Below are positions 56,530 to 64,000 of a stretch of DNA of 64,000 nt, one piece after another. Below the pieces are notes generated by a model, which did not search any database, was not told where the DNA came from, and saw only the letters and a list, made by a program, of their open reading frames with translations. The translations under genes and the position numbers were made by a program. Position 1 is the first letter of the stretch. Every line of letters starts with the position of its first letter. The DNA is from Marinobacterium_D sp050908845 (GTDB taxonomy: Bacteria; Pseudomonadota; Gammaproteobacteria; Pseudomonadales; Balneatricaceae): positions 3,224,001-3,288,000 of the forward strand of contig NZ_CP194171.1 of assembly GCF_050908845.1 (NCBI RefSeq). Reading direction: 5' to 3'.

Positions 56530-59063
56530 CACGCCTCTCCAGGGGAATTCCAGTCTGGACGAACCAGCTCAGGCAACACTTTCTCGAGCTCTTCGGCAGC
56601 CACGGGGCGGCAGATCAAAAAGCCCTGCGCCTCATCACATCCCAGCTGCTGCAATATATCCAGCTGCTCGGTAGTTTCCACCCCTTCGGCAACGACCTTG
56701 AGTCCAAGCGCCTGGCTCATGGCGATCATGGCGCTCACCAGCTGCCGGTCCCGCTCCGCCTCGGTCAGATTAGAGACAAAGCTGCGATCGATCTTGAGCT
56801 GATCGAGAGACATGGTGCGGATGTAGCTCAGACTCGAGTAACCGGTACCAAAGTCATCGATCGAGACTTGGACGCCACTTTTTCTCAACGCCAGCAGCGC
56901 TTCCGCCGTCTGCTCTGCACTATGCAGAAAACAGGTTTCCGTCAGCTCGACGCAGAGCAACCCCGGCTCCAGCCCATATCGGGACAGCAACCGGTTGATA
57001 TTCTCCACAAGCCCTTCGCGCTGGAACTGTCTGGCCGACAGGTTGACCGCTACATGCAGCGGCTGCCCGGCCAGCTGCCAGCGTCGGGCCTGGGCAATCG
57101 CCGTTTCCAGCACCCAGTCACCGATACCGTGGATCAAGCCGTTATCTTCAGCCAGCGGGATAAACTGGTCTGGCGGCACCGTGCCCAGTTCGGCGTTATG
57201 CCAGCGCAGCAGCGCCTCCACCCCGACAACCTCGCCATTAACCAGAGATAGCTTGGGCTGGTAGACCAGCGCCAGCTCATCGTTTTGCACAGCCTGGTGC
57301 AGCTGCGCCGCGATCAGGTAGCGTGACTGACGCCGCTGATGCATCTCACTGGAAAAGTAGGCCCAGCCGTTTCTACCCAAATCTTTGGCATGATGCATGG
57401 CCGCATCCGCGGCGCGCATCAACTGCTCCACCGACTCGGCATCGGTGGGATAGATCGCCACACCGATACTCGCGGTAATGCGGATCTCGCTGCTGCCCAC
57501 CAGTACAGGCGTCGATATCACCCGGGAGAGATGTTCAATCCGCTGCGCCAGCGCTTCCTCACTGATATCGCTCAGGATGAGGGCGAACTCGTCACCGGCC
57601 GGACGCGCCACGGTATCGTCGGAGTTGAGCGTCCCCTCTATGCGCTTCGCCAGGGTGCGGATGACATCATCACCGGCGTCATGCCCAAAGCGGTCGTTTA
57701 TGCGCTTGAACATATCCAGGTCGATCGCCAGCACCGCAAAATTCTGCTCCTGCTCACCGGCATAATGGATCGCCATGTCCAGACGGTCGGAAAACAGCTT
57801 GCGGTTGGCCAGCTGCGTCAGGTCATCAAACTGAACGATTTGACGGAACCTGGCCTCCGAGCGCTTGGCTTCGGTCAGGTCATGAAAAATCGCGGCATAC
57901 TGGGTAACCTCGCCCAGATCATCGGTGATCGCGGTAATGCTCAGCCACTCGGGAAATACGACGCCTTTTTTGGTCCGGTTCCAGATCTCGCCCTGCCAGG
58001 CGCCCTCCTGCCTGAGGCAGTTCCACATATTCTGGTAAAACTCGCGATCATGGCGACCGGAGCTGAGAAGCTTCGGGTTACGACCAACGACTTCGTGTGC
58101 TTCATACCCGGTAATGGCGGTAAAGGCGGGGTTAACGCTCTGGATTGCGCCAGCGGCGTCGGTGATCAGCACCCCTTCCATGGAGGCATTGATAACACGC
58201 TCAATCAAACGCAGATTGTGCATCGACTGCTGCAGCGCCTGGTTACGATCCGCCAGTTTTTCCCGCAGCCGGGCAACGTAGTCACGCTCAACACTGCGCA
58301 GGATATCGGCATAGGAGAGAACCCGGGTCACGCGCTCATCGGCGTCGGTCAGGCCCAGATGTCTGAAGCCGTGGCGGCGGAAAATCTTGCGTGCAATATA
58401 GAGGCTGATGCTCTCGTCAATCGCAACCAGCTCGGAGAGGTTGAAACTGCTCAGCGGCCGGTTCAGATCATCGCCGGACGCCAGTAACCGGATAATATCG
58501 GTTTCAGTCAGAATGTAGTTTTTATCGGCGGAGCGGATCAGCGCCGCGCTCTGCTCCCGCGTGCGCATCTGCTGAATCGCATCGCGCATAAAGAGCTGCT
58601 CATCAAGCAACAGCGACCGTGCCGGCGCTATGTCGCCGACGCTGCGCAGGAACAGATCATGCTCGATCCCCTGACTGTTGACGATATCGCTTTCGCTGAC
58701 AATACCCAGCAACCGCTCATTATCGTCAACAACCACCGCATGCTGCAGCCGGCGTGTCATCAGTTCGACACCCAGTTCGTCGATACTGGTATCGGCTTTA
58801 ACCAGCAGCAGACGTTCCGACATCACTTCATCGAGGGAAACACTGGACGGATTCTGCCCGCGCGCGCAACAGCCCATCGCCTGGCGACGGGTAAGAATGC
58901 CGATCGGCTTGTTGGCATCGCAGACCAGGACCGAGCCGATACCGCGACTGGCCATAACCTTTAGCGCAGTGTCGAGAGTGTCCAAGGGCGAACAGCACAC
59001 GACATCGGTCTGGCAAATTCGAACGACAACCCTGTCGTGGCTATTTTTTACTTCGATATTCAT
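56529..59063 (-). CDS. CBS-PAS-GGDEF-EAL c-di-GMP signalling protein
   Basis: This is an 844-residue cytoplasmic protein with four CBS repeats at about 10-260 (two Bateman modules; RGIGSVLVCDANKPIGILTR, QHAVVVDDNERLLGIVSESD). A PAS domain follows at about 280-400 (SMEGVLITDAAGAIQSVNPA), then GGDEF at about 410-570 and EAL at about 585-835. The cyclase signature is AGDEF instead of GGDEF, so activity is doubtful but possible. The EAL side keeps EALLRWH, DDFGTGYSS and VAEGVET and should hydrolyse c-di-GMP. CBS modules suggest adenine-nucleotide control. The ATG at 59063 (MNIEVKNSH) is used; an upstream TTG is unlikely. Confidence 0.92.
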   Translation of the reverse strand: MNIEVKNSHDRVVVRICQTDVVCCSPLDTLDTALKVMASRGIGSVLVCDANKPIGILTRRQAMGCCARGQNPSSVSLDEVMSERLLLVKADTSIDELGVELMTRRLQHAVVVDDNERLLGIVSESDIVNSQGIEHDLFLRSVGDIAPARSLLLDEQLFMRDAIQQMRTREQSAALIRSADKNYILTETDIIRLLASGDDLNRPLSSFNLSELVAIDESISLYIARKIFRRHGFRHLGLTDADERVTRVLSYADILRSVERDYVARLREKLADRNQALQQSMHNLRLIERVINASMEGVLITDAAGAIQSVNPAFTAITGYEAHEVVGRNPKLLSSGRHDREFYQNMWNCLRQEGAWQGEIWNRTKKGVVFPEWLSITAITDDLGEVTQYAAIFHDLTEAKRSEARFRQIVQFDDLTQLANRKLFSDRLDMAIHYAGEQEQNFAVLAIDLDMFKRINDRFGHDAGDDVIRTLAKRIEGTLNSDDTVARPAGDEFALILSDISEEALAQRIEHLSRVISTPVLVGSSEIRITASIGVAIYPTDAESVEQLMRAADAAMHHAKDLGRNGWAYFSSEMHQRRQSRYLIAAQLHQAVQNDELALVYQPKLSLVNGEVVGVEALLRWHNAELGTVPPDQFIPLAEDNGLIHGIGDWVLETAIAQARRWQLAGQPLHVAVNLSARQFQREGLVENINRLLSRYGLEPGLLCVELTETCFLHSAEQTAEALLALRKSGVQVSIDDFGTGYSSLSYIRTMSLDQLKIDRSFVSNLTEAERDRQLVSAMIAMSQALGLKVVAEGVETTEQLDILQQLGCDEAQGFLICRPVAAEELEKVLPELVRPDWNSPGEA

Positions 59064-59257
59064 TGGTGCGGCAGGGCGACTCCGAACAGCACAGACCAAG
59101 GTTAGAGTGGCCCAATTGTAACAGTTCCACCACCTGTGAATACAGGTATGCCGCCGGCATTATTTCTATCCTCAGGGCTCTGTTGAGTTCCTCAAACGCA
59201 GGGAAAATGCTGTATTATCGGGGGATCGGAAAACCTGCGCACGGAGCCGGCAACGTC

Positions 59258-61546
59258 ATGCACCATCCCCTGAGTACGCTAACCAGCCTGGTCGAGCAGA
59301 TTGCGCGCACGCAAAACCCTACTGCGATGATGTCGACGATCGTTCAACGCCTGAGCGAGCTGATGAAGGTTGAAGTCTGCAGTATCTATCTCTGCACACC
59401 TGAGCGCGACTCTCTGATACTGGCGGCCACCAAAGGCCTGGCGCCGACAGCAGTCGGCCATGCACACCTGGCGATCAACGAAGGTCTTGTTGGCCACATC
59501 GCCGCATCGCTGAGTGCCGTCAACCTGGCCGACGCCCCCGCCGACGACCGCTTCGTCTACATTCCCGAAACCCATGAAATGGCCTACCACCGCTTCCTCG
59601 GTGTGCCGCTGCTGCATCTGCGCAAACTGGTCGGTGTACTGGTGATTCAGGGTCACCAGCGGGAACCGTTCAGCGAAGAGGATGAGGCGTTCCTGATCAC
59701 TGTCGCCTCTCAGCTGGGTAGCACCCTGTATCAGCTGCACCGCGACGGTGAATGGATGTCCGATGTACAGGAATCCACCCCCTATCGCCGCTACCGCGGT
59801 GTCAAGGGCGCCCCCGGCGTTGGCTGCGGCCGTCTCTGGCTGGTCCATCCGCAGATCTCCCTGGCAGAGATCAAATCATCAATCACCAGCAACCCGGCGC
59901 AGCAGAAAAGTGACTTTGCCGAGGCTCTGGATGCCGTTAAAGAGGAGCTGGAATCAGGTTCCGGACGGCTGGGCCAGCACCTTCCCTCCGATGTCAGCGC
60001 CCTGTTTAACGTTTACCAGCTGATGCTGCAGAGCCCCGAACTCTGTAACGGCGTGAAGCAGTTGATCAGCGAAGGCGCATCGGCAGAGTGGGCGTTAAAA
60101 CAGACTATCGACACCATGGCTTCCGCGTTCGAGCAGTCTGAAGACCCCTACATGAAGGCGCGCAGCGAGGATATTCACAACATCGGTCAGCGCATCCTCA
60201 ATCAGCTGCTCGAGCGCGACCAGCAGGTACTTGAAGCACCGGACGAAGAACTGATCCTGGGCGGCGAGCTGATCAGCATCGCCGACCTTGCCAGCTTTCC
60301 GCTGGAGCGGATCCGCGGCCTGATCTGCACCTCCGGCTCGACGCTGTCACACACGGCCATCGTTGCCAATGCGCTCGGTATTCCTGCCGTCATGGGCATC
60401 GAAGGGGTGGAACTGGAACAGTACCGTGGCGCCAAAGTGATCGTGGACGGTAACCGTTCGGAGTGCGTGCTCAATCCGCCGCTGGCCCTGCTCAACGAAT
60501 ACAAGCGCATGATCGCCCAGGAAAACCGCTTTATGCGCGGACTGGAGCGGTTACGCAATGTGCCCGCCGAAACACTGGATGGCACACGTATACGCCTGCT
60601 GACCAATACAGGTCTTTTGGCCGACGCGACACCGGGGCTTGAGCGAGGCGCAGAGGGGGTCGGTCTCTACCGCTCGGAAATACCGTTCATGGTCCACGCG
60701 AGTTTCCCCACGGAGCAGGAGCAGTACCGCATTTACGTCAAGGTCCTCAAGGCCTACTCTCCCTACCCGGTCTCCATGCGCACCCTCGACATCGGCGGTG
60801 ACAAGCAGCTCCCCTATTTCGAGATCAACGAAAGCAACCCCTACCTGGGCTGGCGCGGCATCCGCTTCACGCTGGACAACACCCAGCTGCTGGTTACCCA
60901 GATCCGCGCCATGCTGCGCGCCCATGCGGAATGCGGCAACCTGAAAGTGCTGGTGCCGATGATCAGCCGGGTGGATGAGATCATCGCTGTTCGCGAGCTG
61001 ATCGCCAAGGCTGCGGATGCGCTTAAGCGCGACGGCATCGAGGTCCCCCTGCCGGAACTTGGCATGATGATCGAGGTACCCTCGGCCATGCTGCTGCTGC
61101 CCAAGCTCGCACCGCATATCGATTTCGTATCGGTGGGCTCCAATGACCTGACCCAGTACCTGATCGCGGTCGATCGCAACAACCCGCGCGTATCCAGCCT
61201 GTTCGATAACATGCATCCAGCCATGCTGGTGGCATTGGAACAGATTATCGACACCTGCCGTCGCCTTGAACTGCCCGCCTCGCTCTGCGGCGAGATGGCG
61301 TCAGACCCGGTCGCCGTCCTGATGCTGGTAGCCATGGGGTACGACAGCCTCAGCCTCAGTGCCTACAACATCCCGAAAATCAAGCTGCTGATCCGTTCTG
61401 TGCGGCGCGCAGACCTGCTGCCCATTCTGGAACAGGCCCGCGACTGCACCGATGAAAGTCAGATTCGCGCCCTGTTTGAACCGGTACTGGAGCGGCTTGG
61501 CTGGTCTACAGATGGCCGTCAGCCACCTTCGGAGGCGGAAACCTGA
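59258..61546 (+). CDS. ptsP: Phosphoenolpyruvate--protein phosphotransferase PtsP (EI-Ntr)
   Basis: This is a 762-residue enzyme I of the nitrogen PTS. The N-terminal GAF domain (about 15-160; EVCSIYLCTPERDSLILAAT) senses glutamine/2-oxoglutarate in known members. An EI core follows with the phosphorylated His in SGSTLSHTAIVANALGIPAV, and the PEP-binding barrel carries GLYRSEIPFM, SVGSNDLTQYLIAVDR and SLCGEMASD. It starts the phosphorelay to NPr and PtsN. The ATG at 59258 (MHHPLSTLTS) matches the usual start; earlier in-frame codons back to about 59063 are not homologous. It is divergent from the GGDEF-EAL gene. The usual rppH neighbour is absent. Confidence 0.95.
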   Translation: MHHPLSTLTSLVEQIARTQNPTAMMSTIVQRLSELMKVEVCSIYLCTPERDSLILAATKGLAPTAVGHAHLAINEGLVGHIAASLSAVNLADAPADDRFVYIPETHEMAYHRFLGVPLLHLRKLVGVLVIQGHQREPFSEEDEAFLITVASQLGSTLYQLHRDGEWMSDVQESTPYRRYRGVKGAPGVGCGRLWLVHPQISLAEIKSSITSNPAQQKSDFAEALDAVKEELESGSGRLGQHLPSDVSALFNVYQLMLQSPELCNGVKQLISEGASAEWALKQTIDTMASAFEQSEDPYMKARSEDIHNIGQRILNQLLERDQQVLEAPDEELILGGELISIADLASFPLERIRGLICTSGSTLSHTAIVANALGIPAVMGIEGVELEQYRGAKVIVDGNRSECVLNPPLALLNEYKRMIAQENRFMRGLERLRNVPAETLDGTRIRLLTNTGLLADATPGLERGAEGVGLYRSEIPFMVHASFPTEQEQYRIYVKVLKAYSPYPVSMRTLDIGGDKQLPYFEINESNPYLGWRGIRFTLDNTQLLVTQIRAMLRAHAECGNLKVLVPMISRVDEIIAVRELIAKAADALKRDGIEVPLPELGMMIEVPSAMLLLPKLAPHIDFVSVGSNDLTQYLIAVDRNNPRVSSLFDNMHPAMLVALEQIIDTCRRLELPASLCGEMASDPVAVLMLVAMGYDSLSLSAYNIPKIKLLIRSVRRADLLPILEQARDCTDESQIRALFEPVLERLGWSTDGRQPPSEAET

Positions 61547-62050
61547 TCGCCAACCGCTGCACCACAGCCGGCGCTGCAGCCAGGCATCAACCTGGTGACT
61601 ATGCGGACTAAAGAACAGCCACCCATACGTTTAGCTGCACACCACCAGGCAGGGAGAGAGCCGGGCCAGCGGCATACTTAACAGGGAAATTCAGCAACAG
61701 GTAAAAGAAAAGGCCACCCGTAGGCAGCCCTGGAATAAGTATATGAAGTGAAAATTTGCTCGGGTCATTTATCCATTAACCCGGCGCCCTGAAAGATGGC
61801 GCCTTTAAGTCCTGACCGCTTCGAGGACAGTGCTGCTCCGGTACAGACTGTCGACACGGACAGGCAGTAAAGCAAAATCGACATGAACCTTAGCTGAACA
61901 GTTTCCTGAACAAGGTTAAGACAGGCGGGAGTGTTTGTTGGATAAGGCGTCAGAGCCCGGCTCGTACAAAAACGAAACCGTGATAACATGGCTGCATATC
62001 TGTCTGTTTAGTAACACAGTTAACCTGCAAACCACACAGAATTGATTGTT
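61547..62050. other. 504-bp intergenic region, no confident gene
   Basis: This region lies between ptsP and the tandem-receiver gene. It contains small hairpins (GGCGCC...GGCGCC near 61782-61802, GTCCT...AGGAC near 61807-61827, CTGTC...GACAG near 61846-61863). No ribosome site with a convincing ORF was found. A 74-codon minus-strand frame (61765-61989) has no support. The promoter of the receiver gene should lie in the last 100 bases. Confidence 0.4.
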
Positions 62051-62848
62051 ATGAACCTAGACGAGCTTCTGGTACAGGTCATCGAACCCTCAAGAGTACA
62101 GCGCCACATTATCATCGATGCCCTGCGCCAATTAGGTATTGAGGACGTCGAAGCCTTCGATTCCGCTGCACCGGCACTTGCCAGGATGGAAAGAGTCAAG
62201 CCCGACATCGTCATGTCATCGATGCACCTGCCCGATATGACCGGTACCGAACTGGTTACGCAGATGCGGCAACGACCGGATCTCGCTGAAATCACCTTTC
62301 TGCTGGTATCCACCGAAACCCATTACCGCTACCTTGAGCCGGTGCGTCAGGCGGGGGCAATCGCCATTCTTCCCAAGCCGTTCAGCAGTAACGACCTGAT
62401 GCGGGCGCTGCAGGGCACCATGCATTACATCAGCGACCGACAGCAGGAGGATGCAGATACCCTGTTCGAGGGTATGCAGGTGCTGCTGGTGGATGATAGC
62501 GGCCTATCGCGCAAGTTTGTTCGCCAGATCCTGACCTCCGCCGGTATCGAAACCGTGGTCGAAGCCAAAGATGGTGCCGAAGCGCTGAAATACCTTGATG
62601 AGCAGCTGTTTGACCTGGTGGTTTCAGACTACAACATGCCCAACATAGATGGCCTGGAGATGGTGGATCATATTCGCAACCACAGCTCCCAGCCCACCGT
62701 GCCGGTGATGATGATCACCTCCGAACAGAACCAGAGCCGACTGGCCGCGATTCAGAGTGCCGGCGTGTCGGCACTCTGCTCAAAGCCCCTCTCCTACGAC
62801 GTCATGAAACAGCTGATTCAGCAACTGGTCGCTGACCGCGACCTCTAA
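62051..62848 (+). CDS. Tandem receiver (REC-REC) response regulator
   Basis: This is a 265-residue protein made only of two receiver domains and no output domain. REC1 (about 8-125) has Ser where the phosphoacceptor Asp should be (DIVMSSMHLPDMTG) but keeps the LPKPF lysine. REC2 (about 140-262) is complete, with VLLVDDSG, VVSDYNMPNIDG (acceptor Asp), MITSE and CSKPL. It resembles CheY-like adaptors. The ATG at 62051 is used. It is convergent with a chemoreceptor gene 8 bases away, so a role in chemotaxis or motility is a reasonable inference. Confidence 0.9.
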   Translation: MNLDELLVQVIEPSRVQRHIIIDALRQLGIEDVEAFDSAAPALARMERVKPDIVMSSMHLPDMTGTELVTQMRQRPDLAEITFLLVSTETHYRYLEPVRQAGAIAILPKPFSSNDLMRALQGTMHYISDRQQEDADTLFEGMQVLLVDDSGLSRKFVRQILTSAGIETVVEAKDGAEALKYLDEQLFDLVVSDYNMPNIDGLEMVDHIRNHSSQPTVPVMMITSEQNQSRLAAIQSAGVSALCSKPLSYDVMKQLIQQLVADRDL

Positions 62849-62856
62849 CTCAGCCG

Positions 62857-64000
62857 CTAGGCTTTTTCATCCAGCAGACACCGGGGATCGAAGCCCATGA
62901 TCAGGGCACCCCAGTGTTTGCCGTTCAGATAAAGCGGTATTGAAAGGTCGTTAAGTACCTCGCCCGTATCGCGAACAAAGGTCTGCAGCAGAAACGGAGA
63001 CGTGTGGCTTGCGCGGCGCTTCTCGGCCCGGTTGCCGGCGAAAATCCGCATCTGCCGGCTCTTCAGGTTATCGACCTCGAAATCACCGGTCATGGGGTTG
63101 GAGACCTTGGAATGGTGTGCCGCTGCATAGCCCTTGGTATCCACCGCTATGGCGTAGATAAACTCCGGCCGATCCTTGATAAAGCTGTCGAACAGGGTGC
63201 GCATCACCGGCTCATAGGCCCGCGTATAACTGGTTTCGAACTTTTCCGGCTTCTGACCTTCGTTCAGCCGACGATACTGCTGATCGAACAGATTAAGTCC
63301 CCTGCCCTGCAGTTCAGTCAGGGCTTCTTCGGTACGCTGGGCCCAGAGTCGGCCGGTGAGCAACATATCCTCGAAACCACCAAAGCCGATGATGAAACGG
63401 GAGAGCAGCTCCTGCGTTTCCTCCGTGGACAGTTCAAGCTGGCGGGAAAACTCGCGTGACTCCTGCATCTCGCCCTTGATGCCGCTGGAGAGTTCGGTGA
63501 TCCGGGCCACATGCCCGTGGGACTCTTTATTGGTATAGGAGAGCTCGTCGATGGCGGCACTGATACCGGACAGCTGGGAGTTCACCACCTCGAAATCCTG
63601 CACCAGCTTCTGGAACTGGGTGCTGGTTTCACCGATAAACGCTTCGGTATTTTCGATGCCGGAGAGGATCTCCCGGGCGCTGCTGCGGGTATCGCCCACC
63701 AATCGTGCCATCTGACCGATATTGGCTTCGATCTCGGTGGTGGCATGACTGACTTTCTGCGACAGGCCGCGAACCTCATCCGCCACGACGGAAAAACCGC
63801 GTCCCGCCTCGCCGGCCCGTGCCGCCTCAATCGAGGCATTCAGCGCCAGCAGATTGGTCTGATCGGAGAAATCCTGCACCATGCCGAGGACCCGCGTGAT
63901 GTTCTCAGAGTTTTCTTTCAGCTGTTCCACCGTATCCTGGAAGTTGGCAACCAGGGAGCGCGTTTCCCCCACCTGTGACAGCACACGCTGCAGCTCGTCA
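62857..64000 (-). CDS. Methyl-accepting chemotaxis protein, C-terminal part
   Basis: The gene runs off the right edge, and about 380 C-terminal residues are visible. The hairpin tip of the signalling domain is complete (DQTNLLALNASIEAARAGEA and GRGFSVVADEVRGLSQKVS). After the signalling domain come a region GFGGFEDMLLTGRLW and a C-terminal sensor-like domain (about the last 130 residues: IAVDTKGYAAAHHSKVSNPM, then SPFLLQTFVRDTGEVLNDLS and WGALIMGFDPR). This domain occurs C-terminal to the signalling unit in some soluble chemoreceptors. No membrane segment is visible. The ligand is unknown. Confidence 0.9.
   Translation of the reverse strand, partial: DELQRVLSQVGETRSLVANFQDTVEQLKENSENITRVLGMVQDFSDQTNLLALNASIEAARAGEAGRGFSVVADEVRGLSQKVSHATTEIEANIGQMARLVGDTRSSAREILSGIENTEAFIGETSTQFQKLVQDFEVVNSQLSGISAAIDELSYTNKESHGHVARITELSSGIKGEMQESREFSRQLELSTEETQELLSRFIIGFGGFEDMLLTGRLWAQRTEEALTELQGRGLNLFDQQYRRLNEGQKPEKFETSYTRAYEPVMRTLFDSFIKDRPEFIYAIAVDTKGYAAAHHSKVSNPMTGDFEVDNLKSRQMRIFAGNRAEKRRASHTSPFLLQTFVRDTGEVLNDLSIPLYLNGKHWGALIMGFDPRCLLDEKA

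Noticed and set aside
57339..58487. 382-codon frame on plus over the GGDEF-EAL gene
   Set aside because: Antisense shadow. The minus-strand protein has full CBS, PAS, GGDEF and EAL motifs.
61765..61989. 74-codon frame on minus in the ptsP downstream gap
   Set aside because: No convincing ribosome site, no membrane or domain pattern and low coding character, so treated as intergenic.
1..64000. CRISPR arrays, tRNA or rRNA genes, insertion sequences, prophage
   Set aside because: No regularly spaced repeats, cloverleaf-like segments, transposase or phage proteins were found on reading both strands.

Overview
The window looks like a chromosomal segment of a marine gammaproteobacterium. An Oceanospirillales-type organism (Marinobacterium or a relative) is my best guess. 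The grounds are moderately high GC, Pseudomonas/Oceanospirillales-like proteins (PtsP, HrpA, Mqo, PhoH-like, a general porin, SelD/MnmH) and heavy use of TRAP transporters. The genus is inference. I see no rRNA, tRNA, CRISPR array, insertion sequence, phage gene or replication origin.

Layout. 1-3206 (minus): selenium module with the end of an ABC ATPase gene, a PhnD-type binding protein of the proposed selenate-uptake family, mnmH/selU and selD. 3442-8061: an FMN reductase, a tRNA-queuosine mannosyltransferase-like protein, an alkyltransferase-like DNA repair protein, a DyP peroxidase and an NhaC-type antiporter. 8121-20832: protocatechuate 4,5-cleavage (meta) pathway, with ligJ-ligK-galD-ligI-ligA-ligB on minus, a divergent LysR regulator with two DNA-binding domains, then ligC, an aldo/keto reductase and a TRAP transporter on plus, followed by an AraC regulator. 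20839-32138: quinate/shikimate funnel, with two GntR regulators, a two-gene degenerate copy of QuiC, fused quiC, an AEC transporter, aroE, a second TRAP transporter and aroQ. Together these genes would import quinate or shikimate, convert it through 3-dehydroquinate and 3-dehydroshikimate to protocatechuate, and degrade that to pyruvate and oxaloacetate.

32209-64000 is mostly core genome: an encapsulin-less EncFtn ferritin, SelO, a porin, HrpA, FadD, a YafJ-like amidotransferase, a bactofilin overlapping an M23 peptidase gene, a PutA-like protein that has lost catalytic residues, PpnN, a PIN-PhoH ATPase, Mqo behind a long structured leader, YidD, an SLC5-STAC protein without a kinase, MscS, an SH3 protein, glutaredoxin, a 43-residue membrane protein, a CBS-PAS-GGDEF-EAL protein, PtsP, a tandem receiver protein and the end of a chemoreceptor gene.

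The most notable observations are: (i) a 17-bp AT-rich operator-like motif shared by the quiC and aroE/TRAP divergent promoters, with a weaker copy before the degenerate pair; (ii) the degenerate split QuiC-like pair, which has lost most metal ligands; (iii) the PutA-like double pseudoenzyme; (iv) the SLC5-STAC protein lacking its kinase; and (v) the orphan EncFtn. All family assignments come from reading the sequences. No database search was run.
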